NCBI RefSeq assembly: GCF_009846745.1
Contig: NZ_AQPF01000006.1
Span: 62,001-126,000 of the forward strand
DNA from: Alloalcanivorax xiamenensis
Lineage (GTDB): Bacteria > Pseudomonadota > Gammaproteobacteria > Pseudomonadales > Alcanivoracaceae
Length of the DNA: 64,000 bases
Reading direction: 5' to 3'
The stretch's first letter is position 1. Each line of letters opens with the position of its first letter. A program made the position numbers and the translations under genes. Under the pieces are notes generated by a model. It was given only the letters and a program-made list of their open reading frames with translations. It was not told where the DNA came from and made no database searches. Below, in pieces: positions 33,559-43,248 of this stretch.

Positions 33559-34590
33559 ATGTTTGGACTGAAAACGATTAAGTGGGTGGTCTGTGTGATG
33601 ACCGTCGCTTTGGCGCTGGGGCAGGTCGCGCAGGCGCAAGAAACTCATCTGCGAATGCAGACCGCCACTCCCGGATCGGGATACTACGTTTTTTCCGTGA
33701 CCTTGCAGTCGGTTCTGCAGAAGAAGCTGCCGGTGAAGATCAACATGACAGCCGGTGTCACAGGCCCTCGTTCGCCACTGGATGCGGCACGGGGCCAGAC
33801 CGACCTTTTTATCAGCAGTCCGTCCATCAATCATTTCATGCGAACCGGTACGGGGATGTTCGCCAAAATGGAGGCGGCACCGGAGTTGTACCAGAACGTC
33901 AGGCAGATCATGACGTTCCCGGCTGGCCCCTATCATATCGTGGTGCATGAAAAGTCCGGCATTCGTTCCCTCGAGGACATCAAAGGGCGTCGTATCTTTC
34001 TCGGCGCGCCGGGTGGCGCGGCTACTCTGGTGGCCATCTCCATTGTCGAAGGCGCCACCGGCTATGAGGCCGGCACGGACTATGAGCTGGCAAAACTGGA
34101 TTGGAACTCTGGTCTGCAGGCTTTCCAGGATGGACATGTGGACATGTTGGTAATGCCAACGCAGCTACCGTCCGCTTCGATGGAGCAGATGGCATTGCTT
34201 GAGAAAGTCCGTTTCCTGGGGATTCCCGATGACGCGTTCGAATCCGACCAGATGAAGAAAATCATGGCCCTTCCCGGGCGGACCCGGGCCACCATCCCCG
34301 CCGGTATTTACGGTGCAAATCAAACCAACGAGACGGACGTAAGAACCATCGGTTCCTGGGCTGGCCTGGGTACCCGCAAGGATCTGGATGAAGAGCTGGT
34401 GTACCAGATCACCAAAACCTTGTTCGAGAACCTGTCTGCTTTCCATGGCGCCGCGAAGTTCATGGAAGAGATCACCCTGGAGAATGCTCTGACGGAGATG
34501 AGAACCCCGTTGCACGCCGGCGCGGTTCGTTATTACCGGGAGGCCGGCGTTGACCTTCCGGATCACTTGATTCCACCGGAGGCACGTTAA
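33559..34590 (+). CDS. TAXI-family TRAP solute-binding protein (first copy)
   Basis: 343 residues from the ATG at 33559, preceded by AAAAGGAGAA. Signal peptide about 1-25 (ending QVAQAQ). The mature part has the TAXI pattern: TATPGSGYYVFSVTLQSVLQ, GPYHIVVHEKSGIRSLEDIKG, and FLGAPGGAATLVAISIVEGA. It would present a ligand to the fused permease. A paralogue is encoded beyond the acyl-CoA synthetase gene. The stop codon overlaps the synthetase start by one base (TAATG). Confidence 0.93.
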   Translation: MFGLKTIKWVVCVMTVALALGQVAQAQETHLRMQTATPGSGYYVFSVTLQSVLQKKLPVKINMTAGVTGPRSPLDAARGQTDLFISSPSINHFMRTGTGMFAKMEAAPELYQNVRQIMTFPAGPYHIVVHEKSGIRSLEDIKGRRIFLGAPGGAATLVAISIVEGATGYEAGTDYELAKLDWNSGLQAFQDGHVDMLVMPTQLPSASMEQMALLEKVRFLGIPDDAFESDQMKKIMALPGRTRATIPAGIYGANQTNETDVRTIGSWAGLGTRKDLDEELVYQITKTLFENLSAFHGAAKFMEEITLENALTEMRTPLHAGAVRYYREAGVDLPDHLIPPEAR

Positions 34591-36695
34591 TGAGCGCAGT
34601 ATCAGAACACACTATCGAAGATCTGGATCGTCTGTTCCGGCCCCGCTCCGTGGCGGTCATTGGTGCCAGCGCCACGCCGACGAAAATCGGCGGCCTGCCG
34701 ATCGCGTTCCTGCTTGCCCAAGGCTTCGAAGGGCCAATCTTTCCGATCAACCCGAAGGCCTCTGAAGTGCAGGGGCTCAAAGCCTACACCCACATCGGCG
34801 AGGTAGCGGGACAAGTGGACCTGGCTATCGTCGCGGTGCCGGCCGCGCTGGTCGATCAAGCCGTGGATGACGCCATCGCCGCGGACGTCAAGGGTATTGT
34901 GCTGTTTTCATCCGGTTTCGCGGAGATCAGTGAGGAAGGGCGTCTGGCACAGGATGCGCTGATGGCCCGCGCCCGCGCGGCCGGTGTCCGTATTCTCGGG
35001 CCCAACTGTCTTGGTTTCATGAACCTTTCCGAAAAAGTGTTTGCGACTTTCTCGCCGGTGGTGGGACAAGGCGTGACGCCGAAAGGGCGCATTGGCCTGA
35101 TCAGCCAGAGCGGTGCCTATGGTGCCTATGCGTTTACGCTGGCGCGGCAGCGTGGTCTGGGGCTGAGCTACTGGATCACCACGGGCAACGAAGGCAACGT
35201 GGATTTCGCCGATTGTCTGAGCTGGCTGGCGCGGGATCCGGACACCGATGTGATCCTCGGTTACATGGAAGGCTGCCGTGATGGCCGCAAGCTGGAAGCC
35301 GCTCTGGCCGCCGCCCGCGCCGCCGGCAAGCCGGTGGTGATGACCAAAGTCGGTCGCACCGATATCGGCGCCCAGGCCGCTGCGTCTCATACCGCCGCGC
35401 TGGCCGGCGAGGACGCGGTCTTTGATGCGGTATTCCGCCAGTACGGCGTGTATCGCGCCTATTCCATCGAGGAATTTTTCGATGTGGGTTATGCCTTTTC
35501 CGTGGCGGGCATCCCGTCCGGAGAAAACCTCGGTGTGTTTACTGTGTCTGGCGGTGCTGGTGTGTTGATGGCGGATGCCGCCGCTGATGAAGGACTGGCG
35601 CTGCCGGAGCTTAATCAACAGGCCCAGGACCGCATCCGGGAGTTGGTTCCGTTCGCCGCACCGCGCAATCCGGTGGACATCACCGGACAGATCACCAACG
35701 ACATCGGTCTGTTCGAGACCAGCCTCGACATCATGCTCGAGCAGGGTGATTACCACCTGGTCGCCGCTTTTCTGGCCGCCGCCGGTCAGGGGCCCATGGG
35801 CGAGCACATCGCCGAGCAGATCGGCCGTGTACGTGAGCGTTATCCGGATCGCGTGTTCTGCGCGGTATCGGTGTTCAAGGAGCCGGTGCGTGCCTTGCTG
35901 GAGCGTAATCGCTGTCTCGCCTTCGAGGACCCCACTCGTGCCATTCGTGCGCTGTCCGCCCTGGCCTGGTTTGCCCGGCAACGGCAAAAACCAGCGGTGC
36001 CGGTGGCGTCGCGCGGCGCCAGCGTAACGTTGCGCACTGGCAGTTATTCGGAGGCGGACAGCTTCCAACTGCTGGCTGACTTCGGAGTGCCGGTGCCGGA
36101 GTCCCATCTGGTCGCCGACGGTGCCGAGGCCCGGGCCCGGGTGGCGCAAGACTCTCGCGCCTGGGTGGCGAAGATCGCGTCCCCCGACATTCCGCACAAA
36201 TCCGACATTGGCGGTGTACGGCTGAACCTGCGTGGTGCCGAGGCTGTTGGCCAGGCCAGTGATGAGGTGCTCGCCGCGGCCCGCCGCGCCTGCCCGGAGG
36301 CGCGCCTCGATGGCGTGCTGCTCTCGCCAATGGAAGAACAGGGCGTTGAATGCATCGTCGGTGTGCAGAGGGATCCTGCCTTTGGCCCAGTGGTGATGCT
36401 GGGATTGGGTGGCGTATTGGTGGAGGTGCTCAAGGACGTCAGCTTCCGCAGCGCGCCACTGAACCGGGATATGGCCATGGACATGATCAACGAGCTGCGC
36501 GGCAGAGCGATTCTTGACGGTGTCCGCGGGCAGCCACCGGCGGACATCGGTGCCCTGGCCGATCTGCTGGTGAGAGTGTCGCACTTCGCCGTGGCCGCCG
36601 GGGACAGTCTGGAAAGTCTGGACATCAATCCGGTGCGCGTGCGCGCCGGGGGGCAGGGCGTGGTGGCATTGGATGCCCTGGTCATCGGGCGCTGA
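34590..36695 (+). CDS. NDP-forming acyl-CoA synthetase (fused alpha/beta)
   Basis: 701 residues. CoA-binding domain (about 15-110: RPRSVAVIGASATPTKIG), succinyl-CoA-ligase-like domains with the phosphorylated histidine H267 in SHTAALAGED, and a C-terminal ATP-grasp domain (about 480-695) with GGVRLNLRGAEAVG and LLSPMEEQGVECIVGVQRDP. The order matches fused acetate/acyl-CoA synthetases of the ADP-forming type, including pimeloyl-CoA synthetase and PatZ-like proteins. Sitting between two TAXI binding-protein genes, it would activate the imported acid. The substrate is not determined. Confidence 0.93.
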   Translation: MSAVSEHTIEDLDRLFRPRSVAVIGASATPTKIGGLPIAFLLAQGFEGPIFPINPKASEVQGLKAYTHIGEVAGQVDLAIVAVPAALVDQAVDDAIAADVKGIVLFSSGFAEISEEGRLAQDALMARARAAGVRILGPNCLGFMNLSEKVFATFSPVVGQGVTPKGRIGLISQSGAYGAYAFTLARQRGLGLSYWITTGNEGNVDFADCLSWLARDPDTDVILGYMEGCRDGRKLEAALAAARAAGKPVVMTKVGRTDIGAQAAASHTAALAGEDAVFDAVFRQYGVYRAYSIEEFFDVGYAFSVAGIPSGENLGVFTVSGGAGVLMADAAADEGLALPELNQQAQDRIRELVPFAAPRNPVDITGQITNDIGLFETSLDIMLEQGDYHLVAAFLAAAGQGPMGEHIAEQIGRVRERYPDRVFCAVSVFKEPVRALLERNRCLAFEDPTRAIRALSALAWFARQRQKPAVPVASRGASVTLRTGSYSEADSFQLLADFGVPVPESHLVADGAEARARVAQDSRAWVAKIASPDIPHKSDIGGVRLNLRGAEAVGQASDEVLAAARRACPEARLDGVLLSPMEEQGVECIVGVQRDPAFGPVVMLGLGGVLVEVLKDVSFRSAPLNRDMAMDMINELRGRAILDGVRGQPPADIGALADLLVRVSHFAVAAGDSLESLDINPVRVRAGGQGVVALDALVIGR

Positions 36696-36753
36696 TATCG
36701 GGCGCCCCGGAATCAAGCAATAGCCAGATAAAACAACAAATCGGGAGATTGGA

Positions 36754-37788
36754 ATGAAACTGAAACACCCTTTTATCCGCTGGGCGAGTGGTCTGGTGCT
36801 CCTGGCAACCGTATCGCTGGCCAGCTACGCCAATGCTGATGCCAATCTGCGGATGCATACCGCTCAACCAGGGTCGTCCCCTTATGTGTTTTCGGTGACG
36901 CTGCAGTCGGTGCTGCAAAAGCACTTGCCGGTTCGCATCAACATGACGTCCAGTATGGCGTCCACCCGTTCCACTCTGGACGCCGCCAAGGGGCAGGTGG
37001 ATCTGTACATTGGCAGTCAATCGATCAATCACTTCATGAGCACCGGCACGGGCATGTTCAGCAAAATGTCCAGCGCGCCGGAGCTGTTCAAGAACATCCG
37101 CACCATCATGAGCTTCCCGCTCGGACCGTACCACATCATGGTGCACGAGAAATCGGGTATCCGTTCGCTCAAGGACATCAAGGATCGCCGTGTCTTCATT
37201 GGACCGCCAGGTGGGGCCGCGACCCTGGTTGCCTTGTCCATCATCGAAGGGGCCACCGGCTACAAGGCGGGTGAGGATTATGAGATGGCGAAGCTGGACT
37301 GGAACTCCGGGCAGCAGGCCTTCCAGGACGGTCAGGTGGATATGTATATCGGTCCGACCCAGTTGCCGTCGGCCTCCATCGAGCAAGTAGTGCTGCTGCA
37401 AAAGGTCCGTTTCCTGGGGATTCCCGAGGAGGCCTTCGATAGCGAGCCGATGAAGCAAGTGATGTCGTTGCCCGGCCGGACCATTGCGGAAATTCCCGCC
37501 GGTATCTATGGCGAGAACCAGACCAACGAAGGTCCGGTGAAAACCGTCGGTACCTGGGTCACCCTGGGTACACAGAAGGATTTGGACCCCGAACTGGGAT
37601 ATAAGATCACCAAAACCATCTTCGAGAATCTTCAGACGTTCCACGACGCCGCCAAGTTCATGGATTCCATAACGCTGGAGAACGCGCTCAATCAGGTGAA
37701 CACGCCACTGCAGGCCGGGGCCTTGCGGTACTACCGGGAAATTGGCCTGGATGTGCCGGATGCGATGGTGCCGCCGGAAGCCCGTTGA
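36754..37788 (+). CDS. TAXI-family TRAP solute-binding protein (second copy)
   Basis: 344 residues, clearly paralogous to the product at 33559, sharing long segments such as FSVTLQSVLQK, SINHFM, HEKSGIRSL, IEGATGYKAG and VRFLGIPEE. Signal peptide about 1-27 (ending SYANAD). Preceded by a GGGAG site. One permease with two binding proteins suggests either two related ligands or different affinities. Differences cluster in the ligand region: TSSMASTRSTLDAAKG here versus TAGVTGPRSPLDAARG in the first copy. Confidence 0.92.
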   Translation: MKLKHPFIRWASGLVLLATVSLASYANADANLRMHTAQPGSSPYVFSVTLQSVLQKHLPVRINMTSSMASTRSTLDAAKGQVDLYIGSQSINHFMSTGTGMFSKMSSAPELFKNIRTIMSFPLGPYHIMVHEKSGIRSLKDIKDRRVFIGPPGGAATLVALSIIEGATGYKAGEDYEMAKLDWNSGQQAFQDGQVDMYIGPTQLPSASIEQVVLLQKVRFLGIPEEAFDSEPMKQVMSLPGRTIAEIPAGIYGENQTNEGPVKTVGTWVTLGTQKDLDPELGYKITKTIFENLQTFHDAAKFMDSITLENALNQVNTPLQAGALRYYREIGLDVPDAMVPPEAR

Positions 37789-37905
37789 CGGGTGGTGGAA
37801 AAGGCACACCGGCGAAACGACCTGGGTGTTACCCCAAGACCTTGGCACCGGCATTGAGCGCGGGTGCCCGGGGGCATCCTTTGAAGAAGAGAAAGAGGAA
37901 CTAAC

Positions 37906-39186
37906 ATGAGTAATGAATTTGCTTCGGTGTCTCCCGCTGAACTGAAGTCCGCCGCCAAGCGCGCGTACATTTACACGGTTCCACTGGTGATCATGGAGAC
38001 CACCCGTAAATGGCGCATGGGCGCCGGGGCCAACGTCTTCAATCATGCACGCAAGTTGTTGACGCACCGCAGCCGCTGGGTGACCACGCCGAACAATGAC
38101 ACCCTGTACTCCGATGCCTGGCTGGATCTGTCAAAAGGGCCGGTAAAGATCACCGTGCCGGCCACTGGCGAGCGCTATTTTTCGCTGGCCTTCATGGACA
38201 TGTACACCAACAACTTCGACATTCTCGGCACTCGTACCACGGGGAATAACGGCGGTGTTTATACCGTGGTTGGTCCGCATCAGGCGGTGCCGGAGGATGC
38301 CACCAATGTGGTCCGTGCACCGACGCCAAGAGTCTGGGCACTGGCGCGTATTCTGGTGGACGGCCCCGACGACCTGCCGGCGGCCTGCGCCGTGCAGGAT
38401 GGATTGTTCGTCCATGAAGGGGCGGATCCTGAAGACGTGGCACCGGGTGATCCGGTACAGCGCTCCGCCAGCTGGCGTGAGTATCTGGCCACCGCCAATC
38501 GCTTGTTGCGCCGCGAACCGCCGCCGGTCACCGACGGCCTGATTCTGGAACAGATTCGTGCCCTGAATATCGGCCCGGATCAGGTGTTCGACGCGGATGC
38601 GTTCGATCAGGAGCAGGCGGAAGCGATTGAACGGGGCGTGGAGGAGGCCAGGAACTGGCTGGTCCAGATTCAGCGTGCGCGCCGCAGCGCCATTGACGGC
38701 TGGACCTATCCCAGCATGCGCAATGGTGATTATGGTCAGAACTACACCCTGCGAGCGGTGGTGTCGGTGGGTGGTCTGGGTGCCTTGCCGTTGGAAGAAG
38801 CGATCTATATGCGTGCCGAAGGGGATGCCGAAGAAGGTCTGTTCGACGGCAACCAGAACTACCGGCTGCATTTCCCCGCTGGCGCCATGCCGCCGTTGAA
38901 TTCGTTCTGGTCACTGACACTTTACGAAGCCATGGACGACGGGCAGTTCTTCTTCGCCGATACCCCGTTGCGCCGTTACGCCGTGGGGGATCGCAGTCCC
39001 GGTCTGCAGTACAACGAGGACGGATCCCTGGATCTCTGGATCGGTGCACGCAGTCCCGGCGCGGATCGCGAGAGAAACTGGCTGCCCGCCAACGAGGGGC
39101 CCTTCGCCCTGTTTTTCCGAGGTTATATGCCTAAGGCTGATCTGATGGAAGGCCGTTACAGGCTGCCGCGCGTCGAGCGTCTGTAA
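37906..39186 (+). CDS. DUF1254/DUF1214 domain protein
   Basis: 426 residues with no obvious signal peptide. The N-terminal half fits DUF1254 (AAKRAYIYTVPLVIMETTRKW, NHARKLLTHRSRWVTTPNNDTLYSDAWLDLSKGPVKITVP, FSLAFMDMYTNNFDILGTRTTG) and the C-terminal half DUF1214 (HFPAGAMPPLNSFWSLTLYEAMDDGQFFF, NWLPANEGPFALFFRGYMPKADLMEGRY). This pairing is widespread but biochemically uncharacterised. A ribosome site (AAGAGGAA) precedes it. It stands inside the transport/catabolic operon, so a role with the same substrate is possible. Confidence 0.9.
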   Translation: MSNEFASVSPAELKSAAKRAYIYTVPLVIMETTRKWRMGAGANVFNHARKLLTHRSRWVTTPNNDTLYSDAWLDLSKGPVKITVPATGERYFSLAFMDMYTNNFDILGTRTTGNNGGVYTVVGPHQAVPEDATNVVRAPTPRVWALARILVDGPDDLPAACAVQDGLFVHEGADPEDVAPGDPVQRSASWREYLATANRLLRREPPPVTDGLILEQIRALNIGPDQVFDADAFDQEQAEAIERGVEEARNWLVQIQRARRSAIDGWTYPSMRNGDYGQNYTLRAVVSVGGLGALPLEEAIYMRAEGDAEEGLFDGNQNYRLHFPAGAMPPLNSFWSLTLYEAMDDGQFFFADTPLRRYAVGDRSPGLQYNEDGSLDLWIGARSPGADRERNWLPANEGPFALFFRGYMPKADLMEGRYRLPRVERL

Positions 39187-39285
39187 ACACGGAATCACCC
39201 GTTTTCCCTTCTTTCCAACGGCACCACCGGTGGCCGTTACGGGCGCCCCTGTGCCCGCCACCGGTGACAAAGCAGGAGCTATGTC

Positions 39286-40533
39286 ATGACAGGCAACAGC
39301 AACAAGCGGGAATCGCCGATCCTTGGCGAATTCCTGCTCGCCAACAAGGACCTCAAGACCATCGCCCCGGGTGTCCATCTGCTCGGAGGGCAGGGCAACA
39401 GTGTGGTGGTGGAAACCGACAACGGCGTGGTAATCACTGACTCCGGTCCGGGCGGCAAGATCACCCGGGCAATGATCGAACACATTCGCCAACTGACCGA
39501 TAAACCGGTGCTGGCCATCGTCTACAGCCACGGCCATTTGGGTTACAACCACGGTGCCCGCAGCTGGCTGGCGGACGCCGCCGAGCGCGGTCATCCGCGC
39601 CCGAAAATAGTGGCTCAGGCCAACCTGCCGCGTCGCTATGACCGCTACCAGGAGACATGGGGATTGCAGGCGCATCTCAACGGGCTGCAGTTCAATTCCC
39701 AATTCCCGGAAAGCGCGCCGGAAAAATGGTTCGCCTATCCGGATGTCACCTTCCGTGAACGCTATGTTATCGAGGGTGGGGATCGTCAGGTGGAGATACT
39801 GGAAGCGCCTTCGGAAACCGATGACGCCATGGCGTTGTGGTTGCCGGAGGAGAAGATCCTTTATGCCGGCCCGGCCTTCATCAAATCCATTCCCAATATC
39901 GGCACGCCTTTGCGCACGCTGCGTGATCCGGTGCGCTGGGCGGAAACCATGGAAAAGCTGTTGGGGCTGGAGCCGGAAATGCTGATTCCTGAATTCGGCA
40001 AGCCGATTGAAGGCCGGGAAGCCGTTCGTGAAGCCATGACTCTGACCATCAAGGCCCTGCGTTATCTGCGTGAGGAAACGGTGAAGCGGATGAATCGCGG
40101 TATGACCGAGGCGGAGATTCTGCATGACATGGTCTACCCGGAAGAGATCTTTGGTCATCCGTTGATGAAGCCCAGCTACGGCATGCCGGAGTACATCGTG
40201 CGCGATATCTGGCGTTCGGAGAACGGCTGGTGGGACCGCAATGCCACGCAGCTGCATCCGGGGCCGCCGGATGCGGTGACGGCCGCGCTACGCGAGGCCA
40301 TCAGTGATCCCGAAAAGGTATTGGGGGTGGCACGGCGAAAGCGGGAGGAAGGCCAGCCGCAACTGGCTTTGCATGTGCTGGATCTGCTTTCCCCTGAAAG
40401 CAGCCAGGACCGGATCGGAGCCAGTGCCCGTGCCCTGAAGGCGGAAATTCTGGAGCAACTGGCGGAGGCCTCTCCGTCTTTTGTCTCCGCGCAAATCTAT
40501 CGTTCGGTGGCGGCACGACTGAACGAGAGATAA
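39286..40533 (+). CDS. MBL-fold alkylsulfatase-like protein with degenerate metal site
   Basis: 415 residues, clearly related to the MBL gene at 29830 (shared tail MPEYIVRDIWRSENGWWDRNATQLHPG). Of the seven metal positions only H82 and H84 remain: SHGHLGYNHG replaces THGHLDHAFG (G86 for Asp, Y87 for His), A181 replaces the GETDDH histidine, P196 replaces the TGDF aspartate and F237 replaces the PGHGP histidine. Metal catalysis therefore looks lost, although another nearby residue might substitute. No signal peptide. It may bind the substrate, act as a partner of an active enzyme, or have a new activity. Confidence 0.88.
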   Translation: MTGNSNKRESPILGEFLLANKDLKTIAPGVHLLGGQGNSVVVETDNGVVITDSGPGGKITRAMIEHIRQLTDKPVLAIVYSHGHLGYNHGARSWLADAAERGHPRPKIVAQANLPRRYDRYQETWGLQAHLNGLQFNSQFPESAPEKWFAYPDVTFRERYVIEGGDRQVEILEAPSETDDAMALWLPEEKILYAGPAFIKSIPNIGTPLRTLRDPVRWAETMEKLLGLEPEMLIPEFGKPIEGREAVREAMTLTIKALRYLREETVKRMNRGMTEAEILHDMVYPEEIFGHPLMKPSYGMPEYIVRDIWRSENGWWDRNATQLHPGPPDAVTAALREAISDPEKVLGVARRKREEGQPQLALHVLDLLSPESSQDRIGASARALKAEILEQLAEASPSFVSAQIYRSVAARLNER

Positions 40534-40586
40534 CCCCGGGTTATGACCCGTATCAATTAGATAAAAAAAGATTCGAGGAGAAGCTA

Positions 40587-41723
40587 ATGAAAACCCGTCC
40601 TCTTTTGACCGCGGCAGGCTCCGGTCTGCTGATGGCTTTGCTGCCACTGTCCGTCCAGGCCGCGGATATTCAGGTTCTGGAAGATGTTATTCACCCGGAA
40701 CAGGCGATTAAGAAGAAGATGGAACTGTATGGGGCGCTGCGCATGTCGGTGGACTATGTGGACTCCGATGTCACGGATGCGCAGGCGGACACCTCGCCCT
40801 TGCTTTCCGATGGTGGGATCGGTGTTTCCAGTAATACCACGATGATAGGTTTTCGGGGAGAAGTCCCTTACAGCGAGGATTTTAAGTTCCTGTGGCAATA
40901 CGAACAGCAGGTTGACATGGATGATACCGACGGTAATGACGTCTGGACCACCCGTGACAGCTTTCTTGGCCTGGGTACACCTATCGGTACTTTCCTGGTG
41001 GGACGTATCAACACGCCTTTCAAGAACATGGGTGTGTCGTATCTCGGCTACTTCAATACCACGGTGGCTGATACCCACGCCATTCTTGGCGCGCCCTCGG
41101 CAGGTGCTGGTGGACGGCTGGATTTGTTTGGCTCCAACAGCTTGAACTGGAAGTTCCGTCTGGCCGGTGTCAACGTCGCTCTGCAGTACGCGGCGGATCA
41201 GGCTGGTTCAGTCAATAGTGCTGACGATAATGATCGTGACAGTTCAAGTATCTGGCTGGATTGGAAGCGAGGCGGGCTGCAATTGAGCAGTGCCTATATT
41301 CATTATTCCGATTTCGCCACTACCGGCAGCCTGGATGCCTGGCGGGTTTTCGCCAAGTATAAATTTTCTGTTTTCACCCTTGGTGCCATTTACGAGGACA
41401 TCAGTCCGGACAATTTTGCCTCCCTCGACCGCGAGGCCTATGGTTTGCAGGCTCTGTATACGGTGGCGCCGCGCTGGAACCTGGCGGCGCAATGGAACCA
41501 CGCGGAAGAATCGGAAGTGGGTGACGATGAAGCCGACCAGTACAGCGTTGGTGTATTCCATTCCCTTAGTGACTCGGTATTGCTGCATGCCATGTACACG
41601 GTGACGCAAAACGGCGACAACGCCGCCTATCGTGGCGTTGATTATGCCCATGGCGACAAAGTGGGCACGCTGGCCGGTAATGACCCGTGGGCCCTGTCGG
41701 TCGGTGCCCAGCTGAAGTTCTGA
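40587..41723 (+). CDS. Gram-negative porin (16-stranded type)
   Basis: 378 residues. Signal peptide about 1-25 (ending LSVQA), an early helical segment (EDVIHPEQAIKKKMELYGALRMS), repeated amphipathic strands and the terminal aromatic residue (VGAQLKF) recognised by the outer-membrane assembly machinery. RINTPFKNMGVSYLGYFNTTVADTHAILG resembles the constriction loop of Omp32-like porins. Located after the MBL paralogue, it likely admits the substrate of the TRAP system across the outer membrane. Preceded by GAGGAG. Confidence 0.88.
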   Translation: MKTRPLLTAAGSGLLMALLPLSVQAADIQVLEDVIHPEQAIKKKMELYGALRMSVDYVDSDVTDAQADTSPLLSDGGIGVSSNTTMIGFRGEVPYSEDFKFLWQYEQQVDMDDTDGNDVWTTRDSFLGLGTPIGTFLVGRINTPFKNMGVSYLGYFNTTVADTHAILGAPSAGAGGRLDLFGSNSLNWKFRLAGVNVALQYAADQAGSVNSADDNDRDSSSIWLDWKRGGLQLSSAYIHYSDFATTGSLDAWRVFAKYKFSVFTLGAIYEDISPDNFASLDREAYGLQALYTVAPRWNLAAQWNHAEESEVGDDEADQYSVGVFHSLSDSVLLHAMYTVTQNGDNAAYRGVDYAHGDKVGTLAGNDPWALSVGAQLKF

Positions 41724-42046
41724 ATGCCGTTGTCCACTGGATACGGTGTGTTCTCCGGACATCCTCCACGTTGTCCGGGCGGTGTCGAGACTCTCCGGGG
41801 CGAATGCTCTCCCCATCGCCGGAGTGGTGTCGAATGTAGTGTCGATGATGACGCCGCCTTCCGTGTCCTTTTTCGCGCCGGCCGATGGCCGGCGTTTTTT
41901 TATGACCACTGCCCGTGGCGGTCACCCTTCGGGCCATCGCGGAGCGACGTTCAAAATTACCGGGAGCAATTTTTTAATTCTCCAGGGCAGATGGGAGCAG
42001 TTCAGTGGCCCTGAAACCAGTAAACCATCAACAGGAGTGTTTGAAG
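41724..42046 (+). other. Gap between porin and acyl-CoA dehydrogenase genes
   Basis: 323 bases with one terminator hairpin (listed separately) and no supported gene. A small open frame across it has no recognisable protein. A promoter for the dehydrogenase genes may lie after 41901. Confidence 0.5.
41876..41901 (+). terminator. Rho-independent terminator after the porin gene
   Basis: CGCCGGCC (41876-41883) pairs with GGCCGGCG (41887-41894) around GAT, followed by seven T (41895-41901). It separates the porin transcript from the downstream dehydrogenase genes. Confidence 0.9.
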
Positions 42047-43240
42047 ATGACGGATCTGAGCCGATCGGAGGAAATCCGGTTCCGACAGGAGATTCGCGAG
42101 TTCGTGGTCAGTGAAGTGCCGGAGTCCATTCGCCTGAAAGTGGCGCAGGGCAGGGACGTCAGCCGTGACGAGACGATTGCCTGGCAACGCAAGCTGGTTG
42201 CCCGGGGCTGGGGGGCGGTGCATTGGCCGAAGCGATGGGGTGGTACCGACTGGAGTCTGCAAAAGCGATTTGTCTTTGAGGAGGAAATGGCACTGGCTGG
42301 CGCGCCATCCATACCGCCTTTCAATACCCGCATGCTGGGGCCGATCCTGTTGGAATACGGTACCGAGGAGCAGAAGGCGCGTTTTCTGCCCGGTGCTCTG
42401 AACATGGATCAATGGTGGTGTCAGGGCTATTCGGAACCTTCCGCCGGGTCGGATCTGGCGGCACTGCGGACCCGGGCGGTTCGTGAAGGGGATTACTACC
42501 ACGTCAACGGCGGCAAGATCTGGACCAGCTATGCCCACTACGCCGACTGGATGTTCTGCCTGGTTCGCACCGATCCCGAAGCCAAGAAGCAGAAAGGTAT
42601 TTCCTTCCTGCTGCTGGATATGCGCAGCGAAGGGGTCAGTGTCGAGCCGATTCATCATTTCTATGGCGCGCACTTGCTCAATCAGGTGTTGCTCGAAGAT
42701 GTAAAAGTGCCAGTGGAGCAACGTATCGGCGAGGAGAACACCGGGTGGACCACGGCGAAAGCGCTGCTGGAACACGAGCGGCTGGCCACCTCCCGCCACG
42801 CCGAGGCACGGCGCAAACTGGGCCGTCTTCTGGTGCTGGCGAAAACCAACAGGGACGCGTCGGGAGCGCTTTATCAAAGGGCTGATCTCAAAGCGCGCAT
42901 CGCCGAGGTGGCGGTACAGGTGAAGGCTCTGGAATTCGCCACCCGCCGCGGGTTGGAGATGCTGATTCGCGATGGCCGCATCGGGGTCTTCGCCTCATCG
43001 CTCAATCTCAAGGGCGTGGCCATCAATCAGGCAGTGGATGAGGCGATCATGGACATCGCCGGCGTCGATGCGCTTGCCGCCGATGCCGCCTATGACGGCT
43101 TGCCCGGGGGCCTGTTGAATGATGGCGGTGATGCCCGCTATGTGGCGGAGTCCCGCTACTACCTGCGAGGGCCGGCCATCGCCGCCGGCTCCAATGAAGT
43201 GCAGCGCAATATCATCGCCAAGCACGTGCTTGATCTGTGA
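42047..43240 (+). CDS. Acyl-CoA dehydrogenase (first of pair)
   Basis: 397 residues from the ATG at 42047, after a CAGGAG site. Typical acyl-CoA dehydrogenase fold: N-terminal helices, QGYSEPSAGSDLAALRTRAV (FAD-binding strand region), GGKIWTSYAHYADWMFCLVRTDP, and the C-terminal end GPAIAAGSNEVQRNIIAKHVL. It oxidises acyl-CoA to 2-enoyl-CoA with FAD in the cytoplasm. The next gene encodes a second, diverged member; such pairs are often heteromeric subunits in branched-acid or steroid side-chain degradation, which is inferred here. The chain-length preference is not visible. Confidence 0.94.
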   Translation: MTDLSRSEEIRFRQEIREFVVSEVPESIRLKVAQGRDVSRDETIAWQRKLVARGWGAVHWPKRWGGTDWSLQKRFVFEEEMALAGAPSIPPFNTRMLGPILLEYGTEEQKARFLPGALNMDQWWCQGYSEPSAGSDLAALRTRAVREGDYYHVNGGKIWTSYAHYADWMFCLVRTDPEAKKQKGISFLLLDMRSEGVSVEPIHHFYGAHLLNQVLLEDVKVPVEQRIGEENTGWTTAKALLEHERLATSRHAEARRKLGRLLVLAKTNRDASGALYQRADLKARIAEVAVQVKALEFATRRGLEMLIRDGRIGVFASSLNLKGVAINQAVDEAIMDIAGVDALAADAAYDGLPGGLLNDGGDARYVAESRYYLRGPAIAAGSNEVQRNIIAKHVLDL

Positions 43241-43248
43241 GGTATCCC

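Noticed and set aside
34908..36716. A 602-codon minus-strand frame opposite the acyl-CoA synthetase
   Set aside because: Shadow of the well-supported synthetase; no recognisable protein.
41746..42114. A 122-codon frame between the porin and dehydrogenase genes
   Set aside because: It spans the porin terminator hairpin and overlaps the dehydrogenase start, with no recognisable protein.
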